From Saccharothrix sp. S26 (GTDB lineage Bacteria > Actinomycetota > Actinomycetes > Mycobacteriales > Pseudonocardiaceae): a stretch of 64,000 bases of DNA. The stretch covers positions 1 through 64,000 of the forward strand of contig NZ_JAJUWT010000019.1 in assembly GCF_021390395.1 (NCBI RefSeq), in the 5' to 3' direction. The number at the start of each line of letters is the position of its first letter. The first letter of the stretch is position 1. A program made the position numbers and the translations under genes. Shown one piece after another: positions 56,042-63,464 of the stretch. The notes under the pieces were generated by a model. That model did no database searches and was not told the origin of the DNA. It saw only the letters and a program-made list of their open reading frames with translations.

Positions 56042-56704
56042 TCACCGAGCACGAGGGGAACGGCCCGCCCGCGCGCATTCACGGCAATCGCGGGCCGATG
56101 CGGCGACCACGCCGTGAGCAGCGATGGCCAGCACGCCGGCGCACGCCGTCAGCGGCCAGTCGGCGGACAGGGCCGAGGTGACGCCCAGCGCGACCGCGGC
56201 GACCGCCATGCCCACCGCGGCGGCGGTCGCCGTCCACGCCACCGCCGACGGCAGCCGGTGCGGGGTGGGCAGCAGGCGGGTCAACGGGCCGGTCACCACG
56301 AGTGCGGTCACGGCGAGCAGGCCGGCCGCGGTCGCCACGACGGTCAGGTGGGCGGCGAGCGCGCCCAGCCGCCACTCCGGGTCGCCGGCCCGCACCAGGA
56401 ACAGGCACAGCGCCAGGACCGGCACGGTCACCGCGGCCGCGCGGGCGGTGCGGCGGGTCTGGGCGATGGTCAGCTCCCGCTGGAACGACGGCGCGATCTC
56501 GTCCGCCGGGCCGAAGTCGCGCACCGCGCGGTGGGCGGCTTGGGCGTAGGGCACGCCGAAGCAGGTCTGCGCCTCCACCGCGTCCACGAGCCCGTCGCGC
56601 ACCTCGCGCATCATGGCGGCCTTCGCCCGCACGGGGCCGTGCAGGGACGCGGTCAGCGTCGCCAGGTAGTCCTCGACCGGGTCGACGTGCGGCCCGGCGC
56701 TCAC
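56042..56704 (-). CDS. Membrane protein with HAAS-type N-terminal signalling domain
   Basis: 220 aa, GTG start at 56704 overlapping the PadR stop (GTGA). The N-terminal 85 residues (VEDYLATLTASLHGPVRAKAAMMREVRDGLVDAVEAQ, AHRAVRDFGPADEIA) resemble the HAAS/permease-prefix or DUF1700-type helical domain that is regularly coupled to PadR regulators. The rest holds four or five membrane helices (TVPVLALCLFLVRAG, LTVVATAAGLLAVTALVV, AVAWTATAAAVGMAVAAVAL, ACAGVLAIAAHGVVA). It probably senses or modulates a membrane process in concert with PadR. The last residues (RDCRECARAGRSPRAR) are basic and cytoplasmic. Confidence 0.85.
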   Translation of the reverse strand: MSAGPHVDPVEDYLATLTASLHGPVRAKAAMMREVRDGLVDAVEAQTCFGVPYAQAAHRAVRDFGPADEIAPSFQRELTIAQTRRTARAAAVTVPVLALCLFLVRAGDPEWRLGALAAHLTVVATAAGLLAVTALVVTGPLTRLLPTPHRLPSAVAWTATAAAVGMAVAAVALGVTSALSADWPLTACAGVLAIAAHGVVAASARDCRECARAGRSPRAR

Positions 56705-57042
56705 GTGGCGCGCCTCGCCGTCGCGGTCAGGTCCAGCACCGCACCGATGGTGGCGGTGAACTCCTGCCAGGTCGAACGCGCGTCGGCCAGGCCGCGCCGC
56801 CCGGCTTCGGTGAGCTCGTAGCACCGGCGCGGCCGGTCGGACACGGGCTGCCAGCGGCTGCGCAGCAAGCCCGAGCGCTCCAGCCGGTTCAACGCCGGGT
56901 AGACGGTGCCGGTGCGCAGTTCGAGCGCCCCGCCGCTGCGCTGCTGCACCGCCGTGATGATCGCGTAGCCGTGCAGCGGTCCGGGTTCGAGCACCGCCAG
57001 CAGCATCGCGTCCAGGTGCCCGCGCACCGCGTCCGCCTTCAT
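56701..57042 (-). CDS. PadR family transcriptional regulator
   Basis: 113 aa. Winged helix of the PadR type: VRGHLDAMLLAVLEPGPLHGYAIITAVQQRSGG, LELRTGTVYPALNRLERSGLL (recognition helix) and RRCYELTEAGRRGL (wing). It is the short PadR-s form with one C-terminal helix. It overlaps the HAAS-type membrane protein gene by four bases and diverges from a DUF2269 gene. The near-perfect palindrome at 57057-57074, 15 bp upstream of its start, is a candidate operator controlling both directions. Confidence 0.92.
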   Translation of the reverse strand: MKADAVRGHLDAMLLAVLEPGPLHGYAIITAVQQRSGGALELRTGTVYPALNRLERSGLLRSRWQPVSDRPRRCYELTEAGRRGLADARSTWQEFTATIGAVLDLTATARRAT

Positions 57043-57056
57043 GGGTTGGCAGCCTA

Positions 57057-57074
57057 CACAGCTACGTAGGTGTG
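57057..57074. promoter_or_regulatory. Candidate PadR operator in the divergent promoter region
   Basis: CACAGCTACGTAGGTGTG: an 18-bp inverted repeat around the perfect core CTACGTAG with one mismatched pair. It lies between padR and the divergent DUF2269 gene. TTGGCAGCC also occurs twice in direct orientation on either side of it, at 57045 and 57082. Confidence 0.55.
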
Positions 57075-57126
57075 GTACCTATTGGCAGCCGACATACGTT
57101 GGCTGTCTACGCAACAAGGAGCCCTG

Positions 57127-57546
57127 GTGACCAAGCTGCTGCTCTCGGTGCACGTCATCGCCGCGATCCTCGCCGTCGGGCCGATCGCGGTGGCGGCCTC
57201 GCTGTTCCCCCGCTTCGCGCGGGAGTCCGCGACCGGGGTCGCCGTGTTCCTGCACCGGACGTGCCGCACGTACGCCGTGCTCGGCGTGGCCGTCCCGGTC
57301 TTCGGCGTGGCCACGGGCGCGAGCCTGGGCGTCCTCGGTGACGCGTGGCTGCTCGTGTCGGTCGTGCTGACGGCGGCGGCCGCGGGCGTGCTGGCGCTGT
57401 CGATCCTGCCCGCGCAGCGCCGCGTGCTCGACGGCGCGACCGGCGCGGCCAAGCGGCTGGCCATGACTACCGGCGTGTTCAACCTGCTGTGGGCGGTCGT
57501 GGTCGTGCTGATGATCGTGCGCCCCGGCTCCACTACGGGGGCGTGA
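57127..57546 (+). CDS. DUF2269-like four-helix membrane protein
   Basis: 139 aa, AAGGAG at 57115-57120 before the GTG at 57127. Four membrane helices: LLLSVHVIAAILAVGPIAVA, YAVLGVAVPVFGVATG, WLLVSVVLTAAAAGVLAL and VFNLLWAVVVVLMIV. The first helix with HVIAAILAVGP is typical for DUF2269/small integral membrane proteins of unknown role. It is divergent from padR and shares the regulatory gap of 84 bp with it, so PadR may control it. It is convergent with the xylanase gene; a long hairpin lies between. Confidence 0.82.
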   Translation: MTKLLLSVHVIAAILAVGPIAVAASLFPRFARESATGVAVFLHRTCRTYAVLGVAVPVFGVATGASLGVLGDAWLLVSVVLTAAAAGVLALSILPAQRRVLDGATGAAKRLAMTTGVFNLLWAVVVVLMIVRPGSTTGA

Positions 57547-57555
57547 CGCGGCTGC

Positions 57556-57593
57556 GCCCGGTGCGAGGACGACACGGTGTCCCCGCACCGGGC
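57556..57593. terminator. Bidirectional hairpin terminator
   Basis: GCCCGGTGCG (57556-57565) pairs with CGCACCGGGC (57584-57593), with further pairing inside (GGAC... to GTGTCC). It sits between the convergent DUF2269 and xylanase genes and can serve both. Confidence 0.75.
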
Positions 57594-57608
57594 AGGTGCC
57601 CTACTTGA

Positions 57609-58997
57609 TCAGCCGGCGGCGCAGGTCGGCGTCAGGCCCGAGGCCGAACCCGTGCCCTGGAAGCCGAACTCGGTCGACGTCCCGGCCGCGAGGCGGCCGT
57701 TGTAGCTGACGTTGCGCCACTGGACCGCGCCGCTGTTGCCGGAGCGGTCGGCGTTCCACGCGTTGGTGACCGACGCGCCGGACGGCAGGTTCGTCGTGAC
57801 CGTCCACCCGTTGATCGCCGACGACCCGGCGGTGACCTTCACCGTGGCGACGAAGCCGCCGTTCCAGGAGTTCAGCGACACCGAGGCGGTGCAGCCACCC
57901 GGACCGGGGATCGTGGTCGTCGTGGTGGGGCCGGTCGGCTCCGTCGTGGACGTCGTGGTCGACGTGGGCACGGTGGAACCGCCCGAGTTGAGGGCGTTCA
58001 GCGTGGAGGTGTAGGCGGCCTTCTTGTTGCCCGAGCCGTCGAACAGCAGCGGGGTGCCCGAGGAGCGCCACGAGTCCGTGTCGCGGATGCCCCACACGGT
58101 GATGCCGGTGCAGCGCGTGACGGCCAGGCACGCCTTGACGACGCGCTCGTAGTTCTGGGCCTGGGCGGTGCCGGAGCCTTCGATGTCCAGTTCGGTGATC
58201 TGCACGTCGACGCCGAGGTTGGCGAAGTTCTGCAGGGTCGTCTGGTAGTTGGAGGGCACGGGGCTCTGGCTGTTGAAGTGGGACTGCAGGCCGACGCAGT
58301 CGATGGGCACGCCGCGCTGCTTGAAGTCCTGGACCATCCGGTAGACGGCCTGGGTCTTGGCGTGGGTCCAGTCGTCGGTGTTGTAGTCGTTGTAGCAGAG
58401 CTTCGCACCCGGGTCGGCCGCACGCGCCGCCCGGAAGGCCGCCTCGATCCAGTCGTCACCGGTCCGCTGGAGGTTCGAGTCGCGACGCGCACCGGTGGAA
58501 CCGTCGGCGAACGCCTCGTTCACCACGTCCCACGCGTAGATCTTGCCGCGGTAGTAGGTGGCGACCTGCGTGACGTGGTTGAGCATGGCGTTGCGCAGCG
58601 CGGTGCCGGACATGTTCTGCATCCAGCCGGGCTGCTGCGAGTGCCACGCCAACGTGTGCCCGCGGACCCGCATGCCCTGGCCGCGGGCGTGGTTCACGAT
58701 CCGGTCGGCGTTGGCGTAGCTGAACTGCCCCTGCTGCGGCTCGGTCGCGTCGATCTTCATCTCGTTCTCGGCCGTGACCATGTTGAACTCACGGTTGAGG
58801 ATGCCGACGTACGTGGAGTCGCTGAGCTTGTTCGCGGCGACGGCCGTACCGAAGTAGCGACCCGACTCGGCCGCCGAGGCGCCGAGGGTGGTGCCGGCGC
58901 TGGCCGACGTCGCCAGGAGCACCGCGGCACCCGTGGTGGCGGTCACCAACGTCGACACGAGTGCCGCTCGCAACACTGACCTCGATGTCAGCTTCAT
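57609..58997 (-). CDS. Secreted GH10 endo-1,4-beta-xylanase with C-terminal CBM2
   Basis: 462 aa. The ATG at 58997 follows AGAAGGTG; the longer open frame upstream is noncoding. Signal peptide with LRAALVSTLVTATTGAAVLL, cleavage after SASA. GH10 domain: AENEMKIDATEPQQGQFSY, RGHTLAWHSQQPGW, acid/base Glu in WDVVNEAF, nucleophile Glu in ITELDIEG, and WGIRDTDSW. A Thr/Pro linker (TTTSTTEPTGPTTTTT) leads to a C-terminal family 2 binding module (CTASVSLNSWNGGFVATVKV ... TEFGFQGTG). The order (catalytic then CBM2) is the reverse of the nearby cellulase. It cuts xylan outside the cell. TGCTCCCA near the ribosome site is only half of a CebR box. Confidence 0.95.
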   Translation of the reverse strand: MKLTSRSVLRAALVSTLVTATTGAAVLLATSASAGTTLGASAAESGRYFGTAVAANKLSDSTYVGILNREFNMVTAENEMKIDATEPQQGQFSYANADRIVNHARGQGMRVRGHTLAWHSQQPGWMQNMSGTALRNAMLNHVTQVATYYRGKIYAWDVVNEAFADGSTGARRDSNLQRTGDDWIEAAFRAARAADPGAKLCYNDYNTDDWTHAKTQAVYRMVQDFKQRGVPIDCVGLQSHFNSQSPVPSNYQTTLQNFANLGVDVQITELDIEGSGTAQAQNYERVVKACLAVTRCTGITVWGIRDTDSWRSSGTPLLFDGSGNKKAAYTSTLNALNSGGSTVPTSTTTSTTEPTGPTTTTTIPGPGGCTASVSLNSWNGGFVATVKVTAGSSAINGWTVTTNLPSGASVTNAWNADRSGNSGAVQWRNVSYNGRLAAGTSTEFGFQGTGSASGLTPTCAAG

Positions 58998-59554
58998 GTT
59001 TGCACCTTCTGGGAGCACCTGCGGGTTCGGCAGGTGGTGGTTGGTTGCTCGGGCGACCCGGAACCGCCGGGGCGGGGTGGTCCGGATCCGCTCACTTGGC
59101 CGAGGAGGGCCCGGTGCCACGGGATTCCTCCCCGCCAACGACAGTGGGTTGAGTCGATCCTCCAGAGCGTGCTCAGCGCAGGCGGACACCGTCGGGGGCG
59201 GCACCCGACCGCGTCCGGCCTGAAACTTTTAGAAGTATTAACCGAAACAGATAGGTCTGGCAAGCACCGAACCAGCGCGCACGCGCGGACCTGCGACGAT
59301 CACCGCACGAGTGGCGAACCGGACCGGTCGAGCGCGATCAACCGGCCCCGATTCGGCCGTGTATATCAAAAAGCCTGTTGAGGCACCATAGCAAGGCCGC
59401 CGGAACTCCACTGCGGACGACGGGAGACCTGTCGTGGATTAGGGTCGGCCGTCTTCGAAAGTCTTCGAAACAATGTTCGCAACTTTCTCGACGTGAATGC
59501 TCCGATCACCGGACGCGCATTAGCCCGATCGCCCGTATTTCGCTACCGTCCCGT
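58998..59554. other. Gene-free, AT-richer intergenic region between xylanase and pobA
   Basis: No gene is supported here. The part next to the xylanase holds its leader. Further out come an AT-rich patch with CTGAAACTTTTAG (59220-59232) followed by ACCGAAAC, reminiscent of xylan-regulator boxes containing GAAAC/TTTC, and an exact 10-bp tandem duplication GTCTTCGAAA x2 at 59451-59470. The GC content of roughly 59200-59550 is lower than the surroundings, so it may be regulatory or a remnant of something lost. Confidence 0.5.
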
Positions 59555-60727
59555 TCACCCGAGGGGCCAGCCCGTGTACGCCTCGGCGAGGTGCGTGGCG
59601 GCGGCCGTGCTGGACGTGACCAGCTCCAGCTCGCCCAACTGCCGCTTGAGGTCGAACGGGGAGCCGGCCGGATCGGTGTGCAGCATCGACGTCATCCACC
59701 ACGAGAAGTGCTGCGCCCGCCACACCCGGCGGGACGCGGTGGGGCCGTAGGCGTCCAGCGGCTCGGTCGCGCCCGTGGCGAAGTGCTCCTCCAGCGCACG
59801 GGCCAGCACGACCACGTCCGCCACCGCGAGGTTGAGGCCCTTCGCGCCCGTCGGCGGCACGACGTGCGCGGCGTCGCCCGCCAGGAACAGCCGACCGTGC
59901 CGCATCGGCTCGCACACGTAGCTGCGCATCGGGATCACGCCCCGGTCGAAGATGCGGCCCTCGGCCAGGCTGAAGCCGTCGCCCGCGACCCGCGCGTTCA
60001 GCTCGGCCCAGATCCGGTCGTCGCTCCAGTCCTCGGCGCGTTCGTCGGGATCGCACTGGAAGTACATCCGCTGCACCTGCGGGGTCCGCGTGCTGATCAG
60101 CGCGAAACCGCGCGCGGAGTGCGCGTAGACCAGCTCCTTCGACGACGGCGGTGCCTCGGCCAGGATGCCGAACCACCCGAACGGGTAGGCGCGGAAGTAG
60201 TCGGTGCGCGCGTCGTCCGGGATGGCGCGCCTGCTGACGCCCGACGAGCCGTCGCAGCCGGCGATGACGTCGCAGCGCAGCTCCACCGGCGTGCCGTCGG
60301 TGTCGGTGAACGAGATGACCGGTTCGTCGGACGTGATGGCGTGCAGCGTCACGTCACGCGCTTCGAACCGGATGTCCGCGCCGCCCGCCAGCCGTGCCGC
60401 GATGAGGTCCTTGAGCACCTCGTGCTGCGGGTAGAGCCAGACCGCGCGGCCGGTGAGCCCGGTGAAGTCGATCCGGTGCCCCTGCCCGCCGAACCGCAGC
60501 TCGATCCCCTCGTGCCGCGCGCCCTCGGCCAACGCCCGCGCGCCGACGCCAAGGGAGGTCAGCAGCTCCACCGTGCCCTGCTCCAGGACACCGGCGCGGA
60601 TGGTCTGCTCGATCGCCGCACGGCCGCGCGTCTCGACCACCACGGAGTCGATGCCGCGTTCGGCCAGCAAGTGGGACAGCACCAGTCCGGCGGGGCCGGC
60701 GCCGACGATTCCGACTCGAGTTCGCAT
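59555..60727 (-). CDS. pobA: 4-hydroxybenzoate 3-monooxygenase
   Basis: 390 aa, the usual PobA length. FAD-binding motif GIVGAGPAGLVLSHLL at the N-terminus, QTIRAGVLEQGTVELL and RHEGIELRFGGQGHRIDF as in p-hydroxybenzoate hydroxylases, the DG motif AGCDGSSGVSR, PFGWFGILAEAPPS, and GD motif LFLAGDAAHVVPPTGAKGLN. It converts 4-hydroxybenzoate to protocatechuate with NAD(P)H and oxygen, feeding the beta-ketoadipate pathway. It is divergent from an IclR-type gene with 121 bp between, the usual pobA-pobR layout. The next genes on this strand (MFS, MaoC, amidohydrolase) are beyond the regulator. Confidence 0.95.
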   Translation of the reverse strand: MRTRVGIVGAGPAGLVLSHLLAERGIDSVVVETRGRAAIEQTIRAGVLEQGTVELLTSLGVGARALAEGARHEGIELRFGGQGHRIDFTGLTGRAVWLYPQHEVLKDLIAARLAGGADIRFEARDVTLHAITSDEPVISFTDTDGTPVELRCDVIAGCDGSSGVSRRAIPDDARTDYFRAYPFGWFGILAEAPPSSKELVYAHSARGFALISTRTPQVQRMYFQCDPDERAEDWSDDRIWAELNARVAGDGFSLAEGRIFDRGVIPMRSYVCEPMRHGRLFLAGDAAHVVPPTGAKGLNLAVADVVVLARALEEHFATGATEPLDAYGPTASRRVWRAQHFSWWMTSMLHTDPAGSPFDLKRQLGELELVTSSTAAATHLAEAYTGWPLG

Positions 60728-60848
60728 GGGACAACCCAAGGACGGCGCGCGACCGTGCGCCAGGATCGCCTTCCACTGGGTGAAAGTGGCGGCGATTTCG
60801 AGACGGGGGCGCGGTTACGTTCGAGACCCGGCGTTCGAAGGAGACGGC
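60728..60848. promoter_or_regulatory. Divergent pobA / iclR promoter region
   Basis: The gap contains CCACT-N7-AGTGG (60773-60789) and two direct copies of TTCGAGAC (60797-60804 and 60820-60827, 23 bp apart), followed by GTTCGAAG. These are candidate sites for the divergently encoded IclR protein. Exact promoters are not assignable by eye. Confidence 0.5.
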
Positions 60849-61631
60849 ATGGCGGTCAACCGCGACGCGCCCCGGCGGTCGATGGCCGGGCGGGCGCTGG
60901 CGCTGCTCGGGGTGTTCGACTCCGCCCACCCCCGGCTCAAGCTGACCGAGCTGGCGCGGCGCGCGGACCTGCCGCTGGCCACCGTGCACCGGTTGACCGG
61001 GGAGCTGGTGTCGTGGGGTGCGCTGGAACGTGACGCGGAGGGGTACTACAGCATCGGGTTGCGGCTGTGGGAGGCCGCGACGCTGTCCCCAGTGGCCGGT
61101 CGGCTGCGCGAGATCGCGTTGCCGTTCATGCAGGACCTGTACGAGGCGACCCGTGAGAACATCCACCTGGCCGTGCACGACGGGTACGACGCGCTGTACG
61201 TGGAGAAGCTGTCCGGGCACCGGTCGGTGCCCGTGATCTCCCGGATCGGCGCACGGCTGCCGCTGCACTCGACGGGTGTCGGCAAGGCGCTGCTGGCCCG
61301 TGCCGACGCGGGGTTCGTGCGGCGGTACCTGGAACGCCCCCTGCCCCGGTTCACCCGTTACACGATCACCGAACGGGCGCGGCTGGTGCGCGAGCTGCGT
61401 GCCACTGTGGAGCGCGGGTACGCGGTGACGAACGAGGAGATGACGCTCGGCTCGTGCTCGGTCGCCGTCGCGATCCCGGCCGACGGGCACGAACCGGCCG
61501 GTGCGCTGGGCATCGTCGTCCGTTCGGTGCGGACGGACCTGCACCGCCTCGTCCCCGATCTGCGTGCGGCCGCCGACGCGATCGCCCGGCGGCTGGAGGA
61601 CGCGGCGCACCGGGCGGTCGACGTGACCTGA
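60849..61631 (+). CDS. pobR: IclR family regulator, probable PobR
   Basis: 260 aa, AAGGAG at 60837-60842. N-terminal winged helix (RALALLGVFDSAHPRLKLTELARRADLPLATVHRLTGEL) and the IclR effector-binding domain (ENIHLAVHDGYDALYVEKL, LPLHSTGVGKALLA, GYAVTNEEMTLGSCSVAVAI). IclR proteins of this type (PobR, PcaR, PcaU) respond to aromatic acids. The divergent position to pobA suggests activation of pobA by 4-hydroxybenzoate; the gene symbol rests on this context. Confidence 0.9.
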   Translation: MAVNRDAPRRSMAGRALALLGVFDSAHPRLKLTELARRADLPLATVHRLTGELVSWGALERDAEGYYSIGLRLWEAATLSPVAGRLREIALPFMQDLYEATRENIHLAVHDGYDALYVEKLSGHRSVPVISRIGARLPLHSTGVGKALLARADAGFVRRYLERPLPRFTRYTITERARLVRELRATVERGYAVTNEEMTLGSCSVAVAIPADGHEPAGALGIVVRSVRTDLHRLVPDLRAAADAIARRLEDAAHRAVDVT

Positions 61632-61650
61632 GCGTTAAATTCGGGGGTCC

Positions 61651-61716
61651 TGAACGTAGGACACGCGCGTTCTGAGTGTAGGACACACGCGTTCTGAACG
61701 TAGGACTCGCGGGTTA
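61651..61716. repeat. Three tandem 22-bp repeats between convergent genes
   Basis: Units 61651-61672, 61673-61694 and 61695-61716 share the pattern TGA(A/G)(C/T)GTAGGAC followed by CGCGTTC or a variant. Within a unit GAACG and CGTTC are inverted, so each can form a small hairpin, and unit borders create CGTTCTGAACG. The last three bases of the array (TTA) are the stop codon of the MFS gene on the other strand. A terminator function for both convergent genes is possible. Confidence 0.85.
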
Positions 61717-62997
61717 GAGGGCGGGTTGGAGGGTGCGGGTGTTGGTCTCCTTCAAGGCGAGCACGCACACGACGGTGAGGGCGCAGAAGCCGGCGATGCA
61801 CGACGAAACCAGCACCAGCCCCTGCCCCCCGCTGGCCCGCTGGATCTCGGCGAACAGCAGCGGCGCGATGCCCGCGCCCAGCCCGGCGACCTGGTAGCCC
61901 AGCGACGCGCCCGTGTACCGGTTCTCCGTGCTGAACAGCTCGCTGTACAGGGCCGCGAGCGGGCCGTACATCATCGGGTGCAGCACGCCCTGGCCCAGCA
62001 CCAGCGCGAAGGTCAGCAACGCCGGGTCACCGCTGTCCACCAACGGGAACAGCACGAACGCGAACGCCGCCATCGCCACCGCGCCGGCCACCACCACCGG
62101 ACGCCTGCCGAACCGGTCCGACACCGCCGACCAGCCGAGGATGCCCACGACCGCGCAGGCCGAGGACAGCGTGAGCGCGTTGAGCACGGTCTGGCGCGCG
62201 TGACCGGCCGCCACGCCGTGCGCCAGGACGAAAGTCGTCAACGTCGACTGCGCGACGAACGCCGCCAGCCCCACGCCGATGCCCAGCAGCAGCACGCGCG
62301 GGTGGTCGCGCAGCACTTCCACCACCGGAACGCGCCGACGGACGCCCGTCTCGCGCACCACCGCGCGGAACGCGGGCGTCTCCTCGACCCGGTGCCGCAC
62401 GAACAACCCGACGCCGAGCAGCACGATGCTGATCAGGAACGGGATCCGCCAGCCCCAGTCCAGGAACGCCCGCTCGCCCACCGCCGCGGCGGTCGCGGTC
62501 AGCGCCAGGGTGGACAGCACCATCCCGCACGGCGCGCCCGCGTTGGTGAACCCGGCCCACAGCCCTCGCCGCCGGGTGGCGTGCTCGGCCGACATCAGCA
62601 CCGCGCCGCCCCACTCGCCGCCGACCGCGATGCCCTGCACCACGCGCAGCACGACCAGGCCCACCGGCGCGAGCGCGCCCACCTGGGCGTAGGTCGGCAG
62701 CAGGCCGATGAGGAAGCTCGCCACCCCCATGAGCGTCATGGTGAGCACGAGCATCCGCTTGCGGCCGAGCAGGTCGCCGAAGTGTCCGAACAGGACACCG
62801 CCGAGCGGGCGGGCCAGGTAGCCGGTGGCGAACGTGCCGAAGCTCGCGATCGTGGCCACGAGCGGGTCGAGGGAGGAGAAGAAGACCTTGTTGAACACCA
62901 CGGCGGACGCGGTGGCGTACAGCAGGAAGTCGTAGTACTCGATCACGCTGCCGAGGAAGCTCGACGCGACGGCGCGGCGAAGTTGGACGTTCGGCAT
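61714..62997 (-). CDS. MFS transporter, metabolite:H+ symporter (MHS) type
   Basis: 427 aa from the ATG at 62997. Twelve membrane segments. The MHS/ShiA-like signatures are clear: RRAVASSFLGSVIEYYDFLLYATASAVVF, FATGYLARPLGGVLFGHFGD, GRKRMLVLTM, RVVQGIAVGGEWGGAVLM, GERAFLDWGWRIPFLISIVL and SDRFGRR in the second half. Such carriers import organic or aromatic acids (shikimate, protocatechuate, 4-hydroxybenzoate types). Its place next to pobA/iclR and upstream hydratase/amidohydrolase genes suggests uptake of an aromatic acid. The stop codon falls in the 22-bp repeat array. Confidence 0.92.
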   Translation of the reverse strand: MPNVQLRRAVASSFLGSVIEYYDFLLYATASAVVFNKVFFSSLDPLVATIASFGTFATGYLARPLGGVLFGHFGDLLGRKRMLVLTMTLMGVASFLIGLLPTYAQVGALAPVGLVVLRVVQGIAVGGEWGGAVLMSAEHATRRRGLWAGFTNAGAPCGMVLSTLALTATAAAVGERAFLDWGWRIPFLISIVLLGVGLFVRHRVEETPAFRAVVRETGVRRRVPVVEVLRDHPRVLLLGIGVGLAAFVAQSTLTTFVLAHGVAAGHARQTVLNALTLSSACAVVGILGWSAVSDRFGRRPVVVAGAVAMAAFAFVLFPLVDSGDPALLTFALVLGQGVLHPMMYGPLAALYSELFSTENRYTGASLGYQVAGLGAGIAPLLFAEIQRASGGQGLVLVSSCIAGFCALTVVCVLALKETNTRTLQPAL

Positions 62998-63005
62998 GGC
63001 GGTCC

Positions 63006-63464
63006 TCAGGTGTAGTGCCGGTACACGGCGCGCGCGACGCACGCCGGCTTGTCCGAGCCGTCGATCTCGACGGTGAAGTCCACCACCAGCGCGACGCCGT
63101 CGCCCGCGACCTCCTCGGTCGAGACGACGCGGCCGGCGAGCCTGATCTTGTCGCCGACGCGCACCGGGTTGGGGAAGCGCACCTTCTCCAGTCCGTAGTT
63201 GACGCTCATCCGCACGCCCTCGATGGCCAGCAGCTCGCCGAACAGGGGGATGATCAGCGCCAACGTCAGGTAGCCGTGCGCGATGGTGGCGCCGAACGGC
63301 CCGGAGGCCGCCCGACCGGGGTCGACGTGGATCCACTGGTGGTCGTCGGTGGCGTCGGCGAACGTGTCGATCCGGTCCTGGGTGATCTCGCGCCAGGCGG
63401 TGTGCCCGAGGTCGCGCCCGGTCAGCGCGAGCAGGTCGGCCTTGCCGTTCACGGTGGTGGTCAT
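63006..63464 (-). CDS. MaoC family dehydratase/hydratase
   Basis: 152 aa, ATG at 63464 overlapping the preceding stop as ATGA. Single hot-dog domain with the MaoC hydratase motif: ITQDRIDTFADATDDHQWIHVDP, then GPFGATIAHGYLTLAL, with the catalytic Asp and His, and VNYGLEKVRFPNPVRVGD. It should hydrate or dehydrate an enoyl-CoA thioester. Coupling to the amidohydrolase and to the transporter 8 bp downstream indicates one operon for catabolism of an aromatic or branched acid. Confidence 0.92.
   Translation of the reverse strand: MTTTVNGKADLLALTGRDLGHTAWREITQDRIDTFADATDDHQWIHVDPGRAASGPFGATIAHGYLTLALIIPLFGELLAIEGVRMSVNYGLEKVRFPNPVRVGDKIRLAGRVVSTEEVAGDGVALVVDFTVEIDGSDKPACVARAVYRHYT

Noticed and set aside
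61651..61716. CRISPR-like short repeats.
   Set aside because: The 22-bp units are directly adjacent with no spacers, differ from one another and have no cas genes nearby.
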